This document shows, one piece after another, positions 43,679 through 54,200 of a stretch of 64,000 nucleotides of DNA (position 1 is the first letter of the stretch; each line of letters begins with the position of its first letter). The position numbers and the translations under genes were made by a program. The DNA comes from Spirogloea muscicola (taxonomy: Eukaryota > Streptophyta > Zygnematophyceae > Spirogloeales > Spirogloeaceae), in NCBI GenBank assembly GCA_009602725.1, contig WELB01000026.1:557580-621579 (forward strand), written 5' to 3'. The notes beneath the pieces are model-generated. The model ran no database searches. It had not been told where the DNA came from and was given only the letters and a program-made list of their open reading frames with translations.

Positions 43679-45333
43679 GGCCCACGTGGCGGTCGCGCCG
43701 CCGCTGCCCTCCGGCGCCGCCCTCGGCCCCACCGCCGGCGGCGCGGCGCTCGCCGTCCTGGCCTTCGTTGCGTGCGCCGTGAGTACACCTGTGAGCTCGC
43801 ATTGGGCTTGCAGCGGCCAAGTGTACGCCCAGCAAGCCCATGTTGGGCTGCCGTGTTACCCCCAAGGCTTAAGGCCGCCGCCACCTCTCTGGGGAGCCGC
43901 TGCGCTCGCTTGCCGTGCACACCTGAGCCGTGAGCTGCGCTGCAGCGCAGGCCACCGGCGCGCTCTCGGCGCTGCTCCTCACGGCCATCCCCACCCTCCG
44001 GGTGAGCCCCCGACAGCCCCTTGTTGCCCAACTATCAGAGCTTGTGGTTGCTCCCAGCAAGGGGCCATTGGTCGCATCACTAGCAGATGTTGCTAAAGAG
44101 TGTGCAGTGTCCACGCTCGTTCTGAGAGCGCCAGGCGACGGATCGTGGAGAGAAAGTGGAGTATATCTTGCCAGATCATCAGATGCTTTATTGCATTCCG
44201 GAGTTTGATTCCTGGCGTGCTGACGCGGCCGCACTCTTGGCGCCCTGCAGGCGATTCGGCGAGCCGCGCAGTCTGTGGAGAAGCTGGCTGACACGGCGAG
44301 GGCGGAACTCCCTGGTACCATGGCGGCCGTGCGCCTCTCGGGCATGGAGATCAGCGACCTGACAATGGAGCTCAGCGACCTCAGGTGAGGGCTCCATGGG
44401 CACTCTTACGGTTCCCAGGCGCGTGCGTCATACAATGTTCATCTTCGCAGCACAACAGCGGCTCATGCGTCCCTTCTCGTTGGTTTCCGTAGAGGATCGT
44501 GAGCAGGGCTTGAGACGCTGTGCCCTGAGCTTAAAGACTAAACCAAACATTTACTCTTGAACTCAAACCTTCGCATCTTCGTCGCTTCCTCCTGCGATCT
44601 TGGCTGCCAATCAGAGGTTAGCTCATGCCATACCAGCAGAGAATTGGAAAAGAAAAGCTGGCTGTGCCCCACTTCCGACATCTAACATCAGCCGTGTATT
44701 GGGGGCCCGTGGCAGCCAGGACATTGCAGAGGGCGTGAAGGGCTCGGCCCGCGCAGTGCAGGCTGCAGAGGACGGTCTGCGGCGAATGGGCAACTTTGCC
44801 GCCTCTCAGACTGTCGGTGCGGCAGCTTTCCACAGTGCTCTCCTGCTAGCAGGGGCTCCTTGCAATGGCACTTCGTCTTTGGCACTTCAAGCTGCTCTGC
44901 TGCTTGTGCCAGGCTGCTCATGATCCCAGCTTAGGACTGAGGATGTGAATAGTCGATGGGGCCAGAGGTCACAAGTCAGCATCTGGAGCTTCTCTCTTAC
45001 TTCCGCATGACACGCTTGCTTCAACTCATGGTGGACATGGGGCTTTAGCTTCCGTCAGTGTTGTATCTGCTGGATGCTCCTGCTCAAGCTAGCACCTGAC
45101 TGGGACACAAGCGCCGCCGCTGATGGGCAGCCATGCTGCGGGAGCGGGCGAGCGCGCCGGCGGGTGCGGTGAAACCAGCGGTGGTGAGTGCCGCGGCTGG
45201 CACACGGCAGGTGGTGGCGGAGGCGCGCCGCGTGATGCACGATCTTGTGCAGGTGCAGCGCTTAACCAAGTGGCTCGGCAGGGTGCGGCGGCAGCCCCGC
45301 AAGGCCAAAGCCACAGAGTCTACTGGTGGCTAG
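43679..45333 (+). CDS. Membrane-anchored protein of plant/cyanobacterial type, 5' end unclear
   Basis: Exons: first visible part from about 43679 to 43789, then 43951-44001, 44251-44384, 44716-44816 and 45131-45333, in phase. Hydrophobic stretches GAALAVLAFVACA and ALSALLLTAIP give one or two membrane helices. Then comes a helical block, SVEKLADTARAELPGTMAA, RLSGMEISDLTMELSDLS and QDIAEGVKGSARAVQAAEDG. The RLSGMEISDLT signature is one that I recall from plant plastid membrane proteins and cyanobacterial DUF948-like proteins. The tail is basic (RLTKWLGRVRRQPRK) and ends at 45333. The role is unknown; a plastid envelope or thylakoid location is likely by family. The base at 43678 is N and retroelement sequence reaches to about 43650, so the real start and transit peptide cannot be placed. 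Confidence 0.8.
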
Positions 45334-46310
45334 AGGGTGTGAAAGAGTGGCGGCATAGACTCTGGGCCGCCTGGTGGGTTCCAGGGTGTGAGGAGATTTT
45401 CTTGCTGGCTCTGCTATTGACAGGGCTTGTCATTACGCGACATTGTTCAACTCCTTCACATTTAGATGTATATCAATTTATGCAAAGTATGTATCCATTA
45501 AATTGACAAATGACGCGGCTTGGTCACAACGCCGCAGTAACTGCCATCTACGTAGCTCCAAGGCTAAGAGATGTATGTACAGTCTTTAACATGTAAAAGT
45601 ATGCAGTAGGACCACAGAGCACCCTAAGGATGACGGATTGTGAACTGACACCCCTTGTTAAGACGGAGCTTTCACTGCCAAAGGATACTTACAAGCACTA
45701 ATTCAGGAAGCATTTGGAGAAACGTGCATTTACTCGGCAGCGTGTGAGTGCCATCTCTTGGGCAGCAGACGCAAGGTTCGTTTTGTATCTGACTTAAGCA
45801 GATCCTGCTGTAGAGCTACATGAGGTATAAGGAAGGAGCATGCCCCTTGCTGTGCACCAGCACTGAAAGGCACGAATGCAAGTCACGGAGTTTGTCCCAG
45901 AGGTCGTTCAGCACCCGGAAGTCTGAGAGAGTGCCGTCAGCTTGAGAAATCTTCGTTACTCTTCGCGCTCGCAGTCTACCAGGTGGGCAATGCAGCCGGC
46001 AATGATGGATTGAGAGGTCTCCGGCTAGGGGGTTCAATGTTCTTTGACATCTCGCAGTGGATTTGCAAGCCCGGGCGGGGGCCCAGCTCAGAAGCACCAG
46101 CCTCCGGACGGTGCGTAAACCTTTAGGGATTGCCCATTTTGAATTCTACGAGGATCATGGCGGCGCTGCCTTCTCCAAACCAGCCACGCATGGCAAGTGA
46201 AAGCCCCTTATATGGGGCATTGTCGCATGAATTAAGGCCCGCTCCGCGACGTGCCGCACAATCAGTGCAACATTGATAAAGAGGGGGGGGTTTGCAAAGG
46301 AGGGGGGGTG
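45334..46310. other. No recognised gene
   Basis: The 3' flank of the membrane protein gene, then unassigned DNA. A minus-strand frame at 45816-46097 contains GTLSDFRVLNDLWDK, which faintly recalls the retroelement ORF end. It is too weak to call. Confidence 0.4.
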
Positions 46311-46690
46311 GCGTCCGAGGACATGGCTCGCCCATAGAGAAAGAGGGGCTAGCAAAGCCAGCCCAGAAAAAACTTGACAACATCTACATACCACAAAGAC
46401 CACAAAATGGTGCCGGGAGAAAAAAGAAAGGTACACACCAGGACACGTAATGATGCAGATGGATGCTCAGTTTTCACGAGTGAGCAACAGCAAATCAGAA
46501 TAGCTCGAAGCAGGAAAAGTAGCACACCGCCGAGACCCTGAGGCAGCAGCCATAATGCGGCCGGCGCGAGGGGGAAGCCATGCAGGGGAGAAGCCTTCTG
46601 CCCCCCGTCTAGGATCACCAACCGCCGGGGGGAAGAAACTTTCGTGTATTTGAAACAAACGAAGGCCATATGGCCAAGTACAAAGCACAT
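46311..46690 (-). mobile_element. Retroelement 3' end (ORF tail, UTR, hairpin)
   Basis: Reading on the minus strand: ORF tail ending SSYSDLLLLTREN with stop near 46467, then about 90 bp of UTR, then the hairpin at 46345-46365 (GGGCTGGCTTTGCTAGCCCC) and the GGGCGAGCC box. It is 5'-truncated, old, and abuts the next fragment. Confidence 0.6.
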
Positions 46691-47260
46691 CTGAAGACCT
46701 ACATAACCTTCAGCAGATTGACCCGCTCAATAACCACGGGTCAAAACATTAAGTTCGCTAATCGATGCCTGAATACTAGATGTCAGATACGGAGCCCTTC
46801 TGCCACCAACTAGAGCTCGCCCAGCTTTCTGGTGCAAAGCATTAGCCTGAGCACGCTGCAAACAGGCCGAAACTCGCAAGAACGACAGATATGCAGCTGG
46901 CGAGCCCATCTCAGCTGGAAACACATCTGCATGTCGTGTGTAGCCTACATTGGCCATATTCTGCAGGAGAGTGTGGAAGCGAGGACCCAGACAGCCAAAG
47001 ATGTCGACTGCCGCTGGCAGAAGCTGATCGCATTGGGGTCAATCGGAGTAGTGCTGCAGCTTTCTTTGTTCAGCACCGGCCACTGCGTGACCAGCAATGT
47101 GTGTCGATGCTGGATGCCGATGCTTATACGCCTCCGTAAGAACGACATCGACCAAGGCCCGTGGTCCTCCACCAGGTTGCACGCCCGCAATGTCAAGTGT
47201 GCGGCGACGATGAAGTCCCTGGGCGTCCGTGGTGATAGGCACGATGTCGCTGACTTCCAC
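46640..47260 (-). mobile_element. LINE-like fragment, second subfamily, minus copy
   Basis: Minus-strand pieces carry GPRALVDVVLTEAYKHRHP near 47110-47170, then FPAEMGSPAAYLSFL, ANALHQKAGRALVGG and SSIQASISELNVLTRGY, with stop near 46727. The subfamily 3' UTR follows to about 46640, ending in the GTTTCAAATACACGA tail. The order matches 2691-3194 but the sequence differs, so it is a separate subfamily. It is broken, with only the C-terminal region left. Confidence 0.65.
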
Positions 47261-47274
47261 GACACGGCGACACG

Positions 47275-47690
47275 GCGGAAGGGCTTACCAGCTGCATATC
47301 TGTCGTTCTTGCGACGACTTTCGGCCTGTTTGCAGCTTGCTCAGGCTAATGCTTTGCACCAGAAAGCTGGGCGAGCTCTAGTTGGTGGCAGAAGGGCTCC
47401 GTATCTGACATCTAGTATTCAGGCAGCGATTAGCGACCTTCGTGTTCTGACCCGTGATTATTGAGCGGGTCAATCTGCCGTAGTTTATGTAGGTCTTTAG
47501 ATGTGCTTGCCTTTGTACTTGGCCATTTGGCCTTCGTTTGTTTCAAATACTCGAGATTTCCTTCCCCACGGCGGTTGGTGATCCCGGCGGCCGACGGGTG
47601 GGTGTCGCTCTTTAGCTGAAACAAGCCGGTGCTTGCCGGGGAGCTGTTTGTTTCAAATACACGAAATCTCCTGTTGTCATTAACGCGACC
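47275..47690 (+). mobile_element. LINE-like fragment, second subfamily, plus copy
   Basis: 47280-47462 (+) encodes LPAAYLSFLRRL, ANALHQKAGRALVGG and AAISDLRVLTRDY stop. The same 3' UTR follows to about 47560, ending near TTTGTTTCAAATACTCGA, with a further piece of this tail at 47646-47670. It faces the minus copy at 46640-47260 head to head. Confidence 0.65.
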
Positions 47691-48016
47691 GAATTTCGAG
47701 CCACCGAGCCCCCAAGGTCCCGTTCAAGAGCTGGCAACTCACGAAGCTGTGCTATCTCACCTTGCCCTGGTAGCTGCTGCTGGCGCCGCTTCTCGTCTTC
47801 CTCACTCCTGACATCTAGCTGGCCATTTATCCTTCTCCACAGGACCAGCAGACTGCCTCCGTCTTGACTGCTTTCTTCTGCCGGGCCACAGCGGAAAAAG
47901 TAGACTCGACTTGCAGCCTTGCTTGCAGCCGCCACCTTGGTCTCCTGCTTGTCCTGCTCCACTCCACTGTGAAGCATCATGGTGGCCAATGATTGAAACC
48001 CGGCAAGCTGCGACAC
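47612..48016 (-). other. Open frame, possible tail exon of the macroglobulin-like gene or unrelated
   Basis: A 134-codon minus-strand frame, charged and Gln/Glu rich (SEEDEKRRQQQLPGQG), with no known domain. It might be a cytoplasmic tail exon of the large gene upstream, but its end overlaps retroelement tail sequence at 47646-47670. I cannot decide. Confidence 0.2.
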
Positions 48017-48299
48017 TCGGTTAGTTGCTGTATATCGGTGTGCAAGTAACTTGCTTCAAGTACGAGTTAGAGTTATTGATATCTGCAATTGCACAAGTCG
48101 AAGGGAAACGTCGGCAGGCAGGTAAGTCAAAAATGACAAACATGAATGGAAGTCTTGCACCCTATGCAGATCTGAAAAGTGATGTTATGCCAACTTCTTG
48201 TTCTTCTGGCTGATTGTAATGACGGCAATCTGCACATGCCTCCAGGCGACTGTTATTTGCATAACACTCTGCTAGAGTATGGAGTTCCTAGCACCTTGT

Positions 48300-51200
48300 T
48301 TTGCTTAGACTCCTACCAACATTCTCTTGCAACTTCATGTAGGCGAGCGCGCTGAGAAGCAACAGATTCACCGGAGGGTACGAGTCCTTCGTGTGCTTGA
48401 AGGCAGTTCGCTTTTGCCAAATACGGCAAGCACGCTTTGTCCCCTTGTAGAACAAGTAGGCCGCAAGTATGGCCACCACGCCAGAGGAGAATATCAAAAA
48501 GTGGTATATCTCTTCGTCATGACTTCCTTCTTCTTGGCCACTCATAGCCAGATTGTCCCATGTGAGCAACCGCATCATCCAGCTGGGCTTTTGCAGGGTG
48601 GCACAATCTGCACCCTGGAAGAACTTATCGCAGATGTATTTATTGGTGAGCCCGTTACGGACTCCGTGGCCACTGCGCAGTCACAGCAGTAGGACACGGG
48701 CAGCCACTCTTAACGCTCTGCGCAGGCATGTGATCTCCGCGAGACGCACATGAAAGAAGCAGGGCTTGAAGCAAGCAACAATACAAACGACTCATTATAT
48801 CGCTTAAATGCAAGTGCTGGCAGCCAGCTTGAGTTGTAAGGAATGAACGTCGACCTGCAGCCATGGGGGCAGAGATAAGGTACAAGGAACAGCCTGCTCG
48901 TTGGAGGAGAGCTTGGACGAGTCTGCATAGCCACTATCCAAAACTGGCCGCCTGGGGCAAGGCCCATGACCTCTGGTTGGCCCTTGACAGATGCCTGGCA
49001 TGGTGGAAGCGAGAAATTGCCAACGGTGGTGGCTACTGCGTAGCTGTATGTGTATGTGCCTGCCTTGAGAAAGCCACTAGATACTCGAACTGTAGACATA
49101 GCCATCTGTAGCTCGCCATACCAAGGCATAGAAAGTCCCCTGCATAGGCTTGACGTACGGGCTTGAGCTTACTTATTGCATACCCGGCTAATCGGAGTGC
49201 TCAGAGGCTCGTGAATGTAGTTATCCATTAAATTGCTGTATGAACTGAAGACATCCATCTTGCATGCTGGAAAGGAAAATGCTCTACGAAATCTATTACG
49301 AGCGACTTCCACATCTGCTGCAGATTAAGTACGACCTGTGTGCACTTACGTAGCATAGGAGCCAGGAAGGTGGTCTTGTGCGTCAGAGGCACCATAATAG
49401 GAGAAAGGTTCACAACCTCCAGGCAGCTTGTCGACCAGCTGCAGACCTTCAATATCATCGAGGGTAGTCATTTGGAGAGTGACTTGTAGACCTGAGCCAA
49501 CCTCCACCTGCAGTCATGGACGACTCCGGTGGTCGATGCACTGCTATTAGGGCGGATACCCGAGGAGAAGCAGCACATCTTGGGTGTCTGACAAGTTGAG
49601 CACCTTAAGCATGACTAAAATGCTTCAACCAGGATGGAGTATTTTCAGAGCTGCTTGAGAATTGCTGCTACTTCACTCACCCAGGTAAGATCCTCCAAAA
49701 GGGTTTCACCTGTTGAGACATCTATCTTTTGAATTACCCGTCTTACATCCAGCCCACAGAAAAGAGGGAAGGTAATGGCGTTCAGCGGCACATAGCTGAC
49801 TGTGGTTGTGACAGAAACCTGCACTCACAGTAGGCATAAATAATGTTGAATCTGCAGGGGCTTACAAGGTGGTATGATGATGTCAGCTTGAACACTTCAT
49901 CAAATAAAGCGGCACAATGATATCATACCTCTCCCTTGCCATTGGCCTGATACTTTATGCTTGGCCTGGCTGAGCCAACCTCCTGAATGGAGAAAGATCT
50001 GTGTACCAGAGGTGAGCTCCCTCCAAGCCTGTAGGAGGCCGTCAATAACTTCTTCTTCTCGACAGCAGCCTCAAGCTGAAGATCGGTATTCACACTGCCC
50101 TTCCATCGGTCGTACTGTGCAAGTGCTATAATGGACAAGGCAGCCTCCCTAGGGCTGACGGAGTAGATTCCCAAGTTTTGGCCTCCCAAGGAGCTATATG
50201 CAGAGAGGAGATTCGCAATTTTCTCTTCTATGACTCCCGTGCCATTGAGCTGCAGCAAAAGAGTTTTATTCAGCTGGCTCTTACCTTGAGCGTTCATTCC
50301 AGCCAGGATCAAAGTCTTCCATAAGAATCATACTTAGATTGAATTTGAAATTAAGTGCACAGGACATCCTGAGTAAGCAATCACCGAATTGACAACATAC
50401 AGACGATGTTCAGAGACACTGATCAGAGAGAGCAGCACTAAGCAGCTACGCAAGGATGCTTCGAACTTGGTGGCTCCAGTGCATGACTTCAACCGAAGCA
50501 CAAATAATAGATTTGCCTTGGTGAAAAGTAGTAGCGCCATGGCGTTAGCAGATCTGGAAGCAGGCTGGTTGGACCCCTCGGTAATGTACGCAGTGCTGCC
50601 TTGGATTCTCACAGCAGCTCGCAATGATGTGATGATATTTGCAAGCTCTGAAGCCCAAAGTGATGAGTAGAAGTCGTCCAAGGACGCTGACAAAGTAAGA
50701 CCAAGTGCTGCTTTGTGAAAATTTGAGAGCTGGGACACATGCTGAAGAAGACGGCTCATGCCAAGATCTCTCCGGAGGCTTCTGTCTCTGCGCCTTCTGG
50801 ACACCCAGGATGTGCCAAGGGCGAGACGCGCCTCAGCTAGGCGCGGTATCCGCATGGTGCCTTGACCTTTGTGACAGGATTCCAACCTCTGGACGAGACC
50901 CTCGTGCCACGTCCGTTGCAGGTACTCATGAAGCGACGGGCTCAGCAAGGGGCAGTTCAGATGTTCCAACAGCCTCAGCAAGAAGAGAGCAACAGCTTGA
51001 AAGCCCACATCACAAGGACTGGAGCTCCAGCAGAGCGACCCTGGACAAAGGGAGCAATTTGCAGCACTTTAAGCAAGTAACATGCTTGCCAGAAAGGGTT
51101 GTGACCATTCCAGCCACGTTGCTGCAACTCTTGCATCGCAGGACGATACTCATCACGACCAAGTTCTGCTTGTACCAACAAGAAGGCTTGTAAGTACGTA

Positions 51201-54200
51201 CCACTTGCAACTAAGTCACTCAGGTTGCTGGATATTTCTTCAGGTACATCAAGCTGAAGCAGAGAACTTCCTTGCAGGTACTCCGACGTAGACAGTGAAG
51301 CTGCCAGCTTAGCAATGAGCCACTCATGGGAGATGCAATCTTGAACAGGGGCGTGTAAGCTCAAGATCTGGGCGATCGCGTCTATGGCGGGCTGCCTCCC
51401 AATCCTGATGGAAAAGAAGTTGTCAGATCAACATGGCTATGCTGCTGTAATGCATTCTCCCCAAAACATGGCGTACACCAATGCATACACCTAATTGAAC
51501 TGCTCATCTGCGTCTCAATTCAGGTGGTATTTGGGCCATGCCTACCCTGCTCGGATAATCAGCTCTCCACTGTCTGGAAGAGCTGGTGGGATCTCCACGC
51601 CTTCTTGCCGTTCCTCACCAGCTGACAATACAAAGCTGGACGAGAGCATCACTACCTCATGCAAAGCTTCCACCTGCAATTTTGCTTCGACTTGATCCTC
51701 GACCTCGTGCCCCACAACAGCCTTGAAGTGTAAAACAGCGACACCAACAGCATGTGCAGAGAAATGGAACACGGCCTGCATGAGGGAGCCAATGGTTGTC
51801 AAATGTTGAGGACTGAAGTGATGACTAGCTAGCTAGCTCTGCAAGCATGGGCTTCTCAACACACCTGTTGAAGCCTTGCTCTGAGTCTCATATTCACATG
51901 AAACAGTCTCTATGTGTCAACTACATTGCATGAGATACGAGTATAAGGACATACTAAAAGCATTTGTGCTTTCCGAGCAACTTCGAATGGGGCTGTGCAC
52001 CTGTACAAGTACTGCAACTAATTACCTCTCCGGTTGCTGGCCCCAGGATGTACTTGGTTGTTGTAGTATTACCCACAGTGCGTACCCCGCTCGATGTCAA
52101 TTCTATAGACACGTTAATACCCTTCTCTGGTGTATAGTTGTCCAATACAACATTTACTCCTGCCTCAAATACGTCTCCAAGCCTGACCAGTTTGGGGGCA
52201 GAAGCTCGAAGTGAGATTGATCTTCTCACTACCATCTGTGCCTCTGCAGAAGCAAACCTGTGGTCTTTGGTAGCTGCATAGGCATTAATAGCTAGTGAAC
52301 GCACATTGGCAGGTAGCTGGAAGGTGACAGCCACCTGCAATCAAAGAGTGAGCTATATATAGGTTATTGATTGCCAGATCGTTGATTTGTTTTTGCCTTC
52401 CAGAGCAATTGCTAGACCACATGTGTGCAGCGAATTGACGAACACTGAATATTGGTCATGCCTTGCTTACCTTGCCAAGCTTGTCAGAAACGACCTGGGT
52501 TGCAAAGAGTAGCGTGGGATTGAAGTGTGTTCTCCTTCTGAAGAGTATAGCATCATGCTCATTCTGAACAAGTGTGGCGGCATTGGTGATACGAGACGTC
52601 TTCACCTCTGCCCACTTGGCTAGCTTCTCACGCTTCAATATTGCATCAGCTACACTGAAAGTATCACGGCTCCTCCTCAAGTCAGCTGCTCATATTGAAA
52701 CAAGGCAAGGTTGAGCTTCTGGTGACAGGTGTCTACAACTCTGTCCTTTAAGCCATACCCGTCATGTGCTGAAAGTCAAATCTATGGTGGCAGCCACTCA
52801 TAACAGCCCAGGCACGCCAATCCAGTGCAGATTCACCGAATTTAGATTTCGATTCAGACCAAACCTGTCTCATCAGAAAGGCTGGAAGTAAATTGCATCA
52901 AGGCCTCGTTTACATCCATGTCAATGACTCTCTTGTGGCAGAAATCAGCTCTGAAGGGCTCCAACAGATTGTTTCCACGGTGGAGGTCTTGTATACTGTG
53001 AAAGACAAGTCCAAGTCGGAATGTAAGTTAGTATCATTCACTCCTTCCATTAAGCCTTCTTTTCATTGGGCACAGCTAGTTCCCCAGCATCAGCAGGTTT
53101 CGATGGTTATTTCAGAGTAGACACAAATCATCAGCAATTTCAAGCAGTAGTAGGCCCTATTTGACGAGGTGACAATCTGTGTACATACACAAGCCCAGGC
53201 TCAAGTTTCTTCAGCTGCTCAAATTTATTGACGACAGTCTGGAGGTACTTAGGCGCCAGCAGGCGTTCCTGTGTTGACACCACCAGCGCTTCATACATTT
53301 CGTTGTTGCTGACACTTGCTGTGTCAAATATCTCCTGAAGTGATGCCAAGGGGAATTGTGCCGTTTCCAAAGTGGCTTTGTCCACCGCGACAACCATCAG
53401 TTCAACATCAGATTCTGGTAAGCCACGGCAAGATATGCCAATGTCCACTGTCACTTCAGTGTCTGGCAGAAGTGCTGCTTCAGGAACAGACTGCGCATGC
53501 TTGCACGAGCATAAAGCTACTGGTTAATATCTGACATATCTCTGCAATTTGGAATAAGGACCTGTTCACTAGAGCGGAATTATCATGCTTCTCATTTTGC
53601 ATCAAACCGTGCCTGTGCTATATGACCAGAGTCACACGGACTAACCAAGTCAACTTTCAATGCTCCATCTATCTGCCGGATGGGTAGTATCAAGAACATG
53701 CTGTGGGTGGTGGGGGCATTGATGTCAAATGTTGCAGTTGAAGGGATAGTTGCCAATCTCTTGGATAATAGTGTGGATACTTGTCGAGGAACTGCTACAA
53801 GCTACCACATACAGGAGCAAGCACAGCTTATTAGAGATGATGTCATCTTCAAGCCAAAGGGAAGGTAAAGCAAGCCCATCTCTGCAACTCAGCCACCGAT
53901 AGAAGACTGCCAGAACTTACAATTTGCAGTGCACAGCCTTTACTACACTCATCTCCAATTGGGATAGAAATTGAGGTTCTTGGAAATCCATGCAGCTTGA
54001 AGGTCTTCATTTGACGTCCATTCGTTGGTCCCCACATTGTCAGGGCCCAAGCATCAACATATGGTGTATCGAAGGAGACCACCGCTGTGTCTCCTATACT
54101 GTATTCCTCTTTGTCCAGTATGCTTATGAAACGCCCATGCCAGGACAAAGGGCAGTCTTTCCATTGCTGCAATAGAAAGGTTGTGTGACTGTAAGTGCTG

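Noticed and set aside
45816-46097. Possible retroelement ORF end (GTLSDFRVLNDLWDK)
   Set aside because: Only a faint likeness to the LSDLRLLTR motif, with no following UTR or hairpin in the right place.
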